64,000 bases of DNA. Source: Actinomycetospora lemnae (GTDB taxonomy: Bacteria; Actinomycetota; Actinomycetes; Mycobacteriales; Pseudonocardiaceae). Each line of letters starts with the position of its first letter. Within the stretch, counting starts at the first letter, position 1. The notes under the pieces were generated by a model. The model saw only the letters and a program-made list of their open reading frames with translations, was not told the DNA's origin and did not search any database. Positions 16,145 through 24,515 of this stretch are shown here, in pieces. A program made the position numbers and the translations under genes. Where the stretch lies: positions 372,001 through 436,000 of the forward strand of contig NZ_JAQZAO010000004.1 of assembly GCF_028737315.1 (NCBI RefSeq). Direction: 5' to 3'.

Positions 16145-19021
16145 GTGCTGGTGCTGGTGGTGGCGCACGCGGTGGCGGCGCTGGCCGCGCCCGCGCTCGT
16201 CCGGGTCCTCGACCGGCGCGCGTTCCCGGTCCTCGCGCTCGTGCCGGCGGCGACCTTCGCGTGGATCCTCGCCCAGCTGCCCGCGGTGCTCGCCGGGACG
16301 GTGCCCGAGCAGGTCGTCCCGTGGATCCCCGCCCTCGGCGTCGACATCGCGCTGCGCCTGGACGCCCTCGCGGCCACGGTGTCGCTGCTGGTCACCGGGG
16401 TCGGCGCGCTCGTGCTCCTCTACTGCACCCGCTACTTCCCGGTCGGCGCGCGCGGGCTGGGCCGCTTCGCCGGGGTGCTGACGGCGTTCGCGGGCGCGAT
16501 GCTCGCGCTCGTCTGGTCCGACGACGTGTTCGTGCTCTACGTCTGCTGGGAGCTCACGACCGTCTTCTCGTTCCTGCTCGTCGGCCACGACGCGCACAAG
16601 CGGGCGAGCCGCGCCGCGGCGGTGCAGGCGCTCGTCGTCACCGCGGCCGGCGGGCTGACGATGCTGGTCGGGCTCGTCGTGCTCGCGCAGGCCGCGGGCA
16701 CCACGCGCATCTCGGCGCTGGTCGCCTGGTTCGCCGGCCCGGCGCCGGTGTCCGCGGCGATCGTGGCCGGCGTCGTCTGCGTGCTCGTCGGCGCGATCAC
16801 GAAGTCCGCGCTCGTGCCGTTCCACTTCTGGCTGCCCTCGGCGATGGCGGCGCCCACCCCGGTCAGCGCCTACCTGCACGCCGCGGCGATGGTGAAGGCC
16901 GGCGTCTACCTCGTCCTGCGCCTCGCGCCCGGGCTCGCCGACGTCGAGCCGTGGCGCCCGCTGGTCGCCGCGCTCGCGGTGACGACGATGCTGCTCGGCG
17001 GACTGCAGGCGCTGCGCCAGCACGACCTCAAGCTGGTCCTCGCCCACGGCACGGTGTCCCAGCTCGGGTTCATGATCCTGCTCGCCGGGGCCGGCACCCG
17101 CGACGGCGCGCTCGCGGCCCTCGGGCTGGTCGTCGCGCACGCGCTGTTCAAGGCGTGCCTGTTCCTCGTCGTCGGCGTCATCGACCGGCGGGCCGGCACC
17201 CGTGACCTGCGCGAACTGTCCGGGCTCGGGCGCCGCGCCCCGGTGCTCGCGACGGCCGCGATCCTCGGCGCCGCGTCGATGGCGGGGCTGCCGCCGCTGC
17301 TCGGGTTCGTCACCAAGGAGGGCTCGTTCGAGGCGTTCCTGCACGACGCCTACGGCGACGCGGCGGTGCCGCTGCTGGCGCTCGTGGTGCTGGGCTCGGT
17401 GCTCACGGTGGCGTACAGCACGCGCTTCGTGTGGGGCGCGTTCTGGCGCAAGCCGGGCGTCGAGGTGGTCACCTGGGACGCGCCGGGGCCGCTGTTCGCG
17501 ACCGCGCCGGTCGTGCTCGGCGCCGCCGGGCTCGCGGCCGGCGTCGGGGTGAGCGCGCTGTCGCCGCTGCTCGTCGCGTACGCCGACACCCTGCCCGTGA
17601 GCTACCCGACCCTGCTGGAGCTCGCCGTGATCCCGTCGGTCGGGACCGCCCTCGGGCTCTCCGTGCTCGCGGTGGTCCTCGGCTTCGTCGTCGGCCTGCC
17701 GGCCGTGAGCGCCCGCCTCACCGCCCGCCACCCGCTATCCCCGGTCCGCGCCGAGATCACCTGGCGCGGCGTGGTCCACGCGCTGGAGAACACCTCGCTG
17801 CGGGTCACGGCGCTCACCCAGCGCGGCTCGCTGTCCTGGATCCTGTCGACGATCTTCGTGGTGCTCGTCCTCGGCCCGGGGCTCGCGATGCTCCTCGGCG
17901 GCGGGCTCGGCGAGGTCCGCGTCGACCGGCTCGCCGACTCCCCGTTCCAGGTGCTCGCGGCCGTCATCGGCGGCGCGTGCGCGATCGTCGCCACCCGTGT
18001 GCGCCGGCGTCTCGGCGCGGTGCTGGTGGTCGGCGGGCTCGGCTACGCGATCGCGCTGATCTTCGCGCTGGCCGGCGCGCCCGACGTCGCGCTGACCCAG
18101 GCGCTGGTCGAGACGGCGACGCTCGTGGTGGTCGTGCTCGTGCTGCGCACGCTGCCCCGCGACATCGCCGACCGGCACACCCCGCGGCAGCGCGTGCGCC
18201 GCCTGCTCGTCGCCGTGCCGGTCGGGCTGCTCATGACCGGGCTGGGCGCGATCGCGCTCGCCGCCCGCAGCGCCGCCCCGGTGTCCGCGGCCTACCCCGC
18301 GCAGGCCTACGGCTTCGGCGCGGGCGCGAACGTCGTCAACGTGACCCTGGTCGACATCCGCGCCTGGGACACGATGGGCGAGCTCTCGGTCATCGTCGCC
18401 GCGGCGACCGGCGTCGCGAGCCTCGTGTTCCTGCACCGCCGCTCGGGCGCCCCGCCGCGGGCCGAGGCGCAGCCCGTCGTCACCCCGACCACGCGCGCCG
18501 GCGGCTGGCTGCGCTCCGCGCGCCGCGGCGACACCGACCGCGTGCTGCTCCTCGAGGTGATCACCCGCCTCGTCTTCCCGACGATGATGGTGGTCTCGAT
18601 CTACTTCCTGTTCGCCGGCCACAACGCCCCCGGCGGCGGCTTCGCCGGCGGCCTCGTCGCGGGCCTCGCGCTGACGGTGCGCTACGTCGCCGGCGGGCGC
18701 TACGAGCTCGGCGAGGCGGTGCCGGTCGACGCCGGCCTGCTGCTCGGGCTCGGCCTGCTCTGCGCGGGCGGCACCGGGGTGGGTGCCCTGCTGCTCGGCG
18801 GCGAGGTCCTGCAGACCGCCGTGCTCGAGGGCGACGTCCCGGTGCTCGGGCACGTCAAGTTCGTGACCTCGCTGATCTTCGACATCGGCGTCTACCTCGT
18901 GGTCGTCGGGCTCGTGCTCGACGTGCTGCGCAGCCTGGGCGCCGAGCTGGACCGCCGGCGGCCGACCGGGGCGCCGCGCGAGGGCGGCCGGCCGGACTCC
19001 CGGCAGGAGGTGCCGTCGTGA
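16145..19021 (+). CDS. mrpA: Mrp Na+/H+ antiporter subunit A with fused subunit B domain
   Basis: At 958 residues this is the large subunit of a multi-subunit Na+(K+)/H+ antiporter. Residues about 1-480 resemble the NuoL-like proton-translocating core, with conserved charged helix residues in WELTTVFSFLLVGHD, TKSALVPFHFWLPSAMAAPTP (Lys and His) and LAHGTVSQLGFM. About 600-700 is the extra MrpA region (DVALTQALVETATLVVVVLVL). The last approximately 150 residues, LVFPTMMVVSIYFLFAGHN onward, match MrpB, so A and B are fused and no separate mrpB exists. The start at GTG 16145 is the best in frame, with AAGGGAG about 10 nt upstream. Its stop overlaps mrpC. Confidence 0.93.
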   Translation: MLVLVVAHAVAALAAPALVRVLDRRAFPVLALVPAATFAWILAQLPAVLAGTVPEQVVPWIPALGVDIALRLDALAATVSLLVTGVGALVLLYCTRYFPVGARGLGRFAGVLTAFAGAMLALVWSDDVFVLYVCWELTTVFSFLLVGHDAHKRASRAAAVQALVVTAAGGLTMLVGLVVLAQAAGTTRISALVAWFAGPAPVSAAIVAGVVCVLVGAITKSALVPFHFWLPSAMAAPTPVSAYLHAAAMVKAGVYLVLRLAPGLADVEPWRPLVAALAVTTMLLGGLQALRQHDLKLVLAHGTVSQLGFMILLAGAGTRDGALAALGLVVAHALFKACLFLVVGVIDRRAGTRDLRELSGLGRRAPVLATAAILGAASMAGLPPLLGFVTKEGSFEAFLHDAYGDAAVPLLALVVLGSVLTVAYSTRFVWGAFWRKPGVEVVTWDAPGPLFATAPVVLGAAGLAAGVGVSALSPLLVAYADTLPVSYPTLLELAVIPSVGTALGLSVLAVVLGFVVGLPAVSARLTARHPLSPVRAEITWRGVVHALENTSLRVTALTQRGSLSWILSTIFVVLVLGPGLAMLLGGGLGEVRVDRLADSPFQVLAAVIGGACAIVATRVRRRLGAVLVVGGLGYAIALIFALAGAPDVALTQALVETATLVVVVLVLRTLPRDIADRHTPRQRVRRLLVAVPVGLLMTGLGAIALAARSAAPVSAAYPAQAYGFGAGANVVNVTLVDIRAWDTMGELSVIVAAATGVASLVFLHRRSGAPPRAEAQPVVTPTTRAGGWLRSARRGDTDRVLLLEVITRLVFPTMMVVSIYFLFAGHNAPGGGFAGGLVAGLALTVRYVAGGRYELGEAVPVDAGLLLGLGLLCAGGTGVGALLLGGEVLQTAVLEGDVPVLGHVKFVTSLIFDIGVYLVVVGLVLDVLRSLGAELDRRRPTGAPREGGRPDSRQEVPS

Positions 19022-19512
19022 CCTCACCGATCGCCCTGCTCGCGCTCATCGGCGTGCTCTACACGGCCGGGGTCTACCTCATCCTGGAGCGCAGCCTGAC
19101 CCGCGTGCTGCTCGGCATCCTCGTGCTCGGCAACGCCACGAACGTCCTCGTCATCGTCGCGGGCGGGCGCGCCGGCGCGCCGCCGCTCGTCGGCACCGCG
19201 CCGGAGTCCGCGATGAGCGACGCCCTGGTCCAGGCCCTGGTGCTGACGGCCATCGTCATCACGCTGGGCATCACCGCGTTCCTGCTCGCGCTCATCCACC
19301 GCACGTGGACCCTCGAGCGCGAGGACGACCTCACCGAGGACGTCGAGGACCGCTCGGTGCGCCGCCGCCTCGAGCGCGGCGAGCAGGCCGACGAGGAGGA
19401 GCTCGACACCACCGGCTGCGAGAACACCGCCGACACCGACCCGGACGACACCGAGGCGGCCCCGGACCCGGCGCCGGCCACCGTCGGGACCGGGCGGGAG
19501 GAGCCGACGTGA
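19018..19512 (+). CDS. mrpC: Mrp antiporter subunit C (NuoK-like)
   Basis: The 164-residue product has three membrane helices. The core GVYLILERSLTRVLLGILVLGNATNVLV and the SDALVQALVLTAIVI helix are characteristic of MrpC/MnhC, which is homologous to NuoK. The last 55 residues are a strongly acidic, polar tail (rich in Asp, Glu and Thr) that is longer than in most family members. The GTG at 19018 overlaps the mrpA stop. It forms part of the membrane antiporter complex with A, D, E, F and G. Confidence 0.92.
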   Translation: MTSPIALLALIGVLYTAGVYLILERSLTRVLLGILVLGNATNVLVIVAGGRAGAPPLVGTAPESAMSDALVQALVLTAIVITLGITAFLLALIHRTWTLEREDDLTEDVEDRSVRRRLERGEQADEEELDTTGCENTADTDPDDTEAAPDPAPATVGTGREEPT

Positions 19513-21332
19513 ACCCCGGGTCGACGCTCCTGGCCACGCTCATGCCGCTGCCGGTGCTCCTGCCGCTGCTCGGCGCGGGGGCGACGCTCGTGCTCTCGCG
19601 GCGCCCGACGCTGCAGCGCGTGCTGTCGGTGGCCGTGCTCGCGGCCGTCGTGGTCATCGCCGCGCTGCTGCTCGTGGCGGCGGTGCAGAACGGCCCGATC
19701 GTCGTCACCGTCGGCTCGTGGCCGGTGCCGCTGGGGATCACGCTGGTCGCCGACCCGCTCTCGGCGCTCATGCTGCTGACGTCGATGTCGGTGACGCTCG
19801 CGGTGCTGGTCTACGCGATCGGGCAGGGCGTCTACGACCGCGACGAGGCCACCCCGATCACGATCTTCCACCCGACCTACCTCGTGCTCGCCGCGGGCGT
19901 GGCCAACGCGTTCCTGTCGGGGGACCTGTTCAACCTCTACGTGGGGTTCGAGGTCCTCCTGATGGCGAGCTACGTGCTGCTCACCCTCGGCGGCACCCGC
20001 TCGCGGGTGCGGGCGGGCGTCACGTACGTGGTCGTCAACGTCGTGTCGTCGCTGGTCTTCCTCGTCGGCATCGCGCTCGTCTACGCCGCGGTGGGGACGC
20101 TGAACCTCGCCCAGATCTCCACGCGCATGGAGGCGGTGCCGCCGGGCACGGCGCTCGCCATCCACCTCGTGCTGCTCACGGCGTTCGGCATCAAGGCCGC
20201 GGTGTTCCCGCTCTCGGCGTGGCTGCCCGACAGCTACCCGACCGCCGCCGCACCGGTCACCGCGGTGTTCGCCGGCCTGCTCACCAAGGTCGGCGTCTAC
20301 TCGATCATCCGGACCGAGACGCTGATCTTCCCGGACTCGGCGGTGACGCAGACGCTCCTGCTGGTCGCGGCCGGGCTGACGATGCTCGTGGGCGCGCTCG
20401 GTGCGATCGCGCAGGCCGACATCAAGCGGATCCTGTCGTTCACGCTGGTCAGCCACATCGGCTACATGATCTTCGGGGTGGCGCTCGCGACCCCGCTCGG
20501 CGTGGCCGGCGCGGTGTTCTACGTCGTCCACCACATCACCGTGCAGGCCACGCTGTTCTGCGTCGTCGGGCTCGTCGAGGGCGTGGGCGGGTCGACGTCG
20601 GTGACCCGCCTGGGCGGGCTCATGCGCGCCTCGCCGATCCTCGCGGTGCTGTGGTTCGTCCCGGCGATCAACCTCGGCGGCATCCCGCCGCTGTCGGGGT
20701 TCGTGGGCAAGCTCGGGCTGGTGCAGGCCGGCGTCGCCGACGGCTCGGCGCTGGCCTGGGTGCTCGTCGCGGTCTCGGTGCTGACGAGCCTGCTCACGCT
20801 CTACGCCGTCACCAAGGTGTGGGTGCTCGCGTTCTGGCGCCCCGCCGAGCAGATCCCGGTCCCCGACGAGCCGGACCCGACGGCGGACCAGGACGAGGAC
20901 GGCGGCGACGACGAACAGGAGGACGGCGTGCCCGCGGCGCGCGCCTCGTCGGACGGCGGCCTGCCGGGCGCGCCGGCGCCACGGACGGGCACGTTGACCA
21001 GCGTGCGCCCCGGCACCGCCCGCACGATCGCGGGCGCGGAGGGCAACACCGGCGCGGAGGTCGACTGGCCGGTGGCCCGGACGGCCCCGGCCGACGGCGT
21101 GCCGCTGCTCTCGGGGCGGCTGCTCGGCGCCCCGGGCGACCGGGTCTCGCGGCGCCTGCCGAAGGTCATGGCCGGTGCGACGTGCGCGCTCGTCGCGCTC
21201 GGCCTCGCGCTGACGGTGGTCGCGGGCCCGCTCTACGACGTCGCCGACCAGGCCGCGGTCGACCTCGTCGCGCGCACGCCGTACATCGACGCGGTGTTCG
21301 CGCAGACCGTCGACGACCGGGTGGCCCGGTGA
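19509..21332 (+). CDS. mrpD: Mrp antiporter subunit D (NuoM/N-like)
   Basis: The 607-residue product is a proton-translocating antiporter subunit homologous to NuoM/N. Conserved features are FNLYVGFEVLLMASYVLLTL, the FGIKAAVFPLSAWLPDSYPTAAAPVTA lysine helix, and a DIKRILSFTLVSHIGYM segment. Between the late helices there is an approximately 110-residue hydrophilic insertion (about residues 455-560), acidic at first (DEPDPTADQDEDGGDDEQED), before the final helix. This makes it about 100 residues longer than typical MrpD. The start is GTG 19509 inside the mrpC stop. Confidence 0.92.
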   Translation: MNPGSTLLATLMPLPVLLPLLGAGATLVLSRRPTLQRVLSVAVLAAVVVIAALLLVAAVQNGPIVVTVGSWPVPLGITLVADPLSALMLLTSMSVTLAVLVYAIGQGVYDRDEATPITIFHPTYLVLAAGVANAFLSGDLFNLYVGFEVLLMASYVLLTLGGTRSRVRAGVTYVVVNVVSSLVFLVGIALVYAAVGTLNLAQISTRMEAVPPGTALAIHLVLLTAFGIKAAVFPLSAWLPDSYPTAAAPVTAVFAGLLTKVGVYSIIRTETLIFPDSAVTQTLLLVAAGLTMLVGALGAIAQADIKRILSFTLVSHIGYMIFGVALATPLGVAGAVFYVVHHITVQATLFCVVGLVEGVGGSTSVTRLGGLMRASPILAVLWFVPAINLGGIPPLSGFVGKLGLVQAGVADGSALAWVLVAVSVLTSLLTLYAVTKVWVLAFWRPAEQIPVPDEPDPTADQDEDGGDDEQEDGVPAARASSDGGLPGAPAPRTGTLTSVRPGTARTIAGAEGNTGAEVDWPVARTAPADGVPLLSGRLLGAPGDRVSRRLPKVMAGATCALVALGLALTVVAGPLYDVADQAAVDLVARTPYIDAVFAQTVDDRVAR

Positions 21333-21940
21333 CCGGGGCCGGGGACCGGGCCCAGGGCCCCGTCCCGCCCGACACCGCCGGCCTGCTGCGCCGTGCGGCG
21401 CCGGTGGCGTGGCTGGTCCTGGTGTGGGTCCTGCTCTGGGGGACCTTCTCGTGGGCCAACGTGCTCGGCGGGCTCGTCGTCGCGCTCGTGGTGCTGACGG
21501 TCTTCCCGCTGCCCCCGGCGCCGGGGCGCGGGTGGCTGCGCCCGCTCGCGACGCTGCGGGCGGTCGGCCGGTTCGGCACCGACCTCGTCGTGTCGAGCCT
21601 GCAGGTGGCGTGGCAGTCGCTGGAGGCCCTGCGCCCCGGCCCCCCCATCCGCAGCTCGGTGATCGCGGTGCCGCTCGCGTCGTCGTCGGAGTTCGTCATG
21701 GCGGTCGTGACCGAGCTCCTCTCGCTCACGCCGGGCAGCGTGGTGATCGAGGTCCGGCCCGAGGAGCGCACGCTCTGGGCGCACGTGCTCGGCGCGGACG
21801 ACGACGCGGCCGTCGCCGCCTTCCGCGAGCAGGTCGCCCGGCTCGAGGCCGACGTGGTCGCCGCGCTCGGCCGGCCCGCCGCGCCGGTGACCTACGCGCC
21901 CGGGACCGACGGACACGCGGCCCACCGGGAGGGATCGTGA
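21329..21940 (+). CDS. mrpE: Mrp antiporter subunit E
   Basis: The 203-residue product has two to three N-terminal helices (VAWLVLVWVLLWGTFSWANVLGGLVVALVV) followed by a soluble MnhE domain containing the family pattern SSEFVMAVVTELLSLTPGSVVIEV. The C-terminal tail is about 40 residues and contains a charged helix. The start is GTG 21329, overlapping the mrpD stop. MrpE is needed for assembly or activity of the complex and is not itself homologous to Complex I subunits. Confidence 0.92.
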   Translation: MTGAGDRAQGPVPPDTAGLLRRAAPVAWLVLVWVLLWGTFSWANVLGGLVVALVVLTVFPLPPAPGRGWLRPLATLRAVGRFGTDLVVSSLQVAWQSLEALRPGPPIRSSVIAVPLASSSEFVMAVVTELLSLTPGSVVIEVRPEERTLWAHVLGADDDAAVAAFREQVARLEADVVAALGRPAAPVTYAPGTDGHAAHREGS

Positions 21941-22221
21941 CCGGACTGCCCGCCCTGCTCGACGGGGTCCTCGTCGTCTGCCTCGTGCTGCTGGGGCTGT
22001 CGGCCGTGCTCGTCGTCGTGCGCCTGCTGCGTGGCCCGTCGGGGCTCGACCGGCTCGTGGCCCTGGACGTCCTCGTCGCCGAGTTCCTCGTCGGGCTCGT
22101 CGTGTACGCCGCGCTCACGGGCAACTCCGCGCTCGTGCCCGTGGTGGTGGCGATCAGCCTCGTCGGCTTCCTCGGCTCGACGACGGTCGCGCGGTTCGTG
22201 CGCCGGGGGACCGACCGGTGA
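21937..22221 (+). CDS. mrpF: Mrp antiporter subunit F
   Basis: This small 94-residue protein has three membrane helices with the MrpF pattern RLLRGPSGLDRLVALDVLVAE, where the Asp residues in helix 2 are functionally important in the family. The start is GTG 21937 at the end of mrpE, and the stop overlaps mrpG. The length is normal. Confidence 0.93.
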   Translation: MTGLPALLDGVLVVCLVLLGLSAVLVVVRLLRGPSGLDRLVALDVLVAEFLVGLVVYAALTGNSALVPVVVAISLVGFLGSTTVARFVRRGTDR

Positions 22222-22736
22222 GCGCGCCGACGGCGCCCCCGGGCGAGAGCGGGCTCGAGGTCGCGCTCGACGCGGTGGGCACGGTATCGATCGTGGTCGG
22301 GGTGCTGCTGGCCCTCGTCGCGTCCGTCGGCCTGCTGTCGCTGCCCGACGTCCTGAGCCGCATGCACGCGGCCACCAAGCCCCAGGTGCTGGGCCTGCTG
22401 CTCGTCGTCATCGGGGGCGCCCTGCACCTGCGCACGAGCGTCGACGTGTGGATGCTCGTGCTGGTCGGGGCGTTCCAGCTGGTCACGGCGCCGGTGACCG
22501 CGCACGTCGTCGGACGGCTCGCGCACCGCGGCGACGGCGTGCGCCGGGACCTGCTGCACGTCGACGAGCTCACCGACCGGCCCGACACCACCGATCCGGG
22601 CCCCGACGAGCCCGAGCCCGACGAGCCCGAGCCGGAGGAGCCCGAGCCGGCGACGCGGGGCCGCGGTCGGGACGGCACGGGCCACGCCGACGGGGACGGC
22701 ACGGGTCGGCGGAGGGGGCGCGACGGTGCTCCCTAG
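22218..22736 (+). CDS. mrpG: Mrp antiporter subunit G
   Basis: The 172-residue product has the MnhG core of three helices (VSIVVGVLLALVASVGLLSLPDVLSRMHAATKPQVLGLLL). The RMHAATKPQ segment is the family hallmark. The C-terminal approximately 65 residues are a hydrophilic tail with repeated DEPEPDEPEPEEPEP acidic-Pro units, followed by a basic Gly/Arg region. Its stop codon (22734-22736) is part of the TAGACT box of the next gene. It is the last gene of the antiporter operon. Confidence 0.92.
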   Translation: MSAPTAPPGESGLEVALDAVGTVSIVVGVLLALVASVGLLSLPDVLSRMHAATKPQVLGLLLVVIGGALHLRTSVDVWMLVLVGAFQLVTAPVTAHVVGRLAHRGDGVRRDLLHVDELTDRPDTTDPGPDEPEPDEPEPEEPEPATRGRGRDGTGHADGDGTGRRRGRDGAP

Positions 22737-22739
22737 ACT
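22734..22739 (+). promoter_or_regulatory. -10 box overlapping the mrpG stop, probable leaderless start for the DUF3592 gene
   Basis: TAGACT (22734-22739) contains the mrpG stop TAG and ends 7 nt before GTG 22747. This would give the downstream genes (DUF3592 protein and menG) their own promoter separate from the antiporter operon. Confidence 0.55.
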
Positions 22740-22746
22740 CGGTGTG

Positions 22747-23376
22747 GTGACCCGGCTGTGGGAGCTGCTGTGTGCGCTGCTGCGGCGGGCCCGGGACCGG
22801 GCCGCGCCGGTGCTGGCGGGCGCCGCCGCGCTCGTGCGTCCCGCGGGCCGGCGGGCCCCCGAGATCGTGGTGGTCGTCGGGGTCGTCATCAGCGTGCTGC
22901 TGGCGCTCGTGCTGGTCGGCGCCGCCCGCAACGACGCGCACATCGACGCGAACCGCGCGCAGGCCGTGGCCGAGGTGCTCGAGGGCGGCTCGCGCCCGCA
23001 CACCTACGTCCGGTTCACCACGGTCGAGGGCGCGGTGCTCACGCCCGAGAAGGGCGTGTTCTACCCGCGGGGCCTGGAGCCGGGCCAGCTCGTCGAGGTC
23101 GAGTACGACCGCACCGACCCCGAGCTCGTCCGCGTCGCGGGCCGCACGTGGGCCGAGGGCCTGGTGCCCGTCCTGCTCGGGCTGCTGGGGCTGTGGGCCG
23201 TGGTCGGACCCGCGGCGTGGGGGCTCGCGCGCCGGCGGCGTCGCCGCCGCGAGGCCGCGCAGGCGACGGCGGCGTGGCGGCGCCGCGAGGAGCAGCGGGC
23301 CAGGGACGCCGACGGTGCCGAGGGCTCCGGCGGTGCCGACGAGGAGCCCGAGATGGCCGGGACGGCACGCCGGTGA
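22747..23376 (+). CDS. DUF3592-type membrane protein
   Basis: The 209-residue product has a membrane helix (about residues 42-62), an external domain with the DUF3592 look (THE segment [24 protein letters not shown], then [20 protein letters not shown]), a second helix (about 138-158) and a very basic then acidic tail. I chose GTG 22747 because it follows TAGACT by 7 nt; an in-frame upstream start is not needed. It overlaps menG. A DUF3592 gene between menD and menG also occurs in mycobacteria as I recall (Rv0556), which hints at a shared, unknown role. Confidence 0.85.
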   Translation: MTRLWELLCALLRRARDRAAPVLAGAAALVRPAGRRAPEIVVVVGVVISVLLALVLVGAARNDAHIDANRAQAVAEVLEGGSRPHTYVRFTTVEGAVLTPEKGVFYPRGLEPGQLVEVEYDRTDPELVRVAGRTWAEGLVPVLLGLLGLWAVVGPAAWGLARRRRRRREAAQATAAWRRREEQRARDADGAEGSGGADEEPEMAGTARR

Positions 23377-24086
23377 GCGGCACCCGCGCGGACCTCGACC
23401 GCGACCCGAGCGCCGTGGCGCGCATGTTCGACGGCGTCGCCGCGCGCTACGACCTCACCAACACCGTGCTCTCGTTCGCCCAGGACGTCCGCTGGCGCCG
23501 GGCCACGCGCGCCGCGCTCGCCGTCGGGCCGGGGGACACGGTCCTCGACGTCGCCGCGGGCACCGGGGTCTCGACGGTCGAGCTCGCCCGCACCGGCGCG
23601 CGCTGCCTCGCCACCGACTTCTCGCTCGGCATGCTGCGCACCGGCCGCGCGCGCCCCGCCACCCGCGGCCTGCCGTTCGTGGCCGCGGACGCGCTGCACC
23701 TGCCGTTCCCGGACGCCTCGGTCGACGCGGTCGTCATCTCGTTCGGCCTGCGCAACACGGTCGACCCGGACGCCGCGCTCGCGGAGTTCGCCCGCGTCAC
23801 CCGGCCCGGCGGCACGCTCGCGGTCTGCGAGTTCTCCCGGCCGACCTGGGCGCCGTTCCGCCGGGTCTACACCGACTACCTCATGCGCGCGCTGCCCCGC
23901 GTCGCGACGGCGGTCAGCTCCAACCCCGACGCGTACGTCTACCTCGCCGAGTCCATCCGCGCCTGGCCCGACCAGGCCGCCCTCGCGCAGCGGATCGCCG
24001 CGGCCGGCTGGCGGTCGGTGGCCTGGCGCGACCTCACCGGCGGGATCGTCGCGCTCCACACCGCGGTGCGGCCCGCGCGGACCTAG
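23373..24086 (+). CDS. menG: Demethylmenaquinone methyltransferase
   Basis: This SAM-dependent methyltransferase (UbiE/MenG family) performs the methylation that gives menaquinone. The 237-residue protein has [21 protein letters not shown] near the N-terminus, the SAM motif [15 protein letters not shown], an ATDFSLGML acidic loop, [24 protein letters not shown], and the C-terminal GIVALHTAV. The GTG at 23373 overlaps the stop of the DUF3592 gene. It acts after MenA, and menJ follows 430 bp downstream. Confidence 0.94.
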   Translation: MSGTRADLDRDPSAVARMFDGVAARYDLTNTVLSFAQDVRWRRATRAALAVGPGDTVLDVAAGTGVSTVELARTGARCLATDFSLGMLRTGRARPATRGLPFVAADALHLPFPDASVDAVVISFGLRNTVDPDAALAEFARVTRPGGTLAVCEFSRPTWAPFRRVYTDYLMRALPRVATAVSSNPDAYVYLAESIRAWPDQAALAQRIAAAGWRSVAWRDLTGGIVALHTAVRPART

Positions 24087-24300
24087 AGGGGCAGGGTCCG
24101 CGCGAGGTGCGCGCGCAGGGCGTCCCAGCCCTGTCGCTGGCCGTGCGCGATCCCGGTCGGGGTGCCGCCGGAGACGAGGTCGGCGTTGCGGTCGAGGATG
24201 CTCGGGGGGCGGGCGCAGGACGTGGCCGGCCTCCGGGGAGCACGAGCTGCTGGTCGTCGGAGCGGGCGCGCCGGGCGGCGATGTCGGCGGCCATGCCGGC
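24083..24300 (-). pseudogene. Possible decayed gene remnant between menG and menJ
   Basis: On the minus strand one frame ends with a plausible C-terminus (SGGTPTGIAHGQRQGWDALR, then AHLARTLPL and stop at 24083), and a second frame just upstream reads ADIAARRARSDDQQLVLPGG. The two look like parts of one protein joined by a frameshift near 24210-24240, with no intact start. Composition is gene-like, unlike usual antisense Arg/Pro noise. I cannot name the family. A short unrelated functional ORF or chance remains possible. Confidence 0.25.
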
Positions 24301-24463
24301 TCGTCGACCAGCCCCCGGGCGGCTCCACCGTGACGTCCACCGGGACATCGTCGCCGGGTGCGTCTCCCCTCGCCGCGGTCCGGCACCGGAGGCAACCGCA
24401 CTGACTGGCCGCTGCCCGGCGGGCCCAAACCACCCTCGGCGGGCGATCACGCCACACGGCTCC
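24301..24463. other. Intergenic sequence upstream of menJ
   Basis: No gene is supported here. It lies between the possible decayed gene and the menJ promoter; the sequence is moderately GC-rich with no clear repeat. Confidence 0.4.
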
Positions 24464-24469
24464 TACACT
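24464..24469 (+). promoter_or_regulatory. Candidate -10 box for menJ
   Basis: TACACT would place a transcription start near 24476, giving a leader of about 40 nt before the preferred GTG 24516. The leader contains an inverted repeat (24486-24499) and the AAGGGAG ribosome binding site. Confidence 0.45.
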
Positions 24470-24485
24470 CCTCCGTGCCGAGCTA

Positions 24486-24499
24486 GTGAACGGATTCAC
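24486..24499. repeat. Inverted repeat GTGAA-N4-TTCAC in the menJ leader
   Basis: A 5-bp inverted repeat with a 4-nt spacer lies directly upstream of the menJ ribosome binding site. It could be an operator for a small dimeric regulator, or chance. Confidence 0.3.
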
Positions 24500-24515
24500 A
24501 AGGGAGCCAGACGCC

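Noticed and set aside
24486-24515. Use of GTG 24486 as the menJ start
   Set aside because: It has no ribosome binding site and lies within the inverted repeat; GTG 24516 has AAGGGAG at good spacing.
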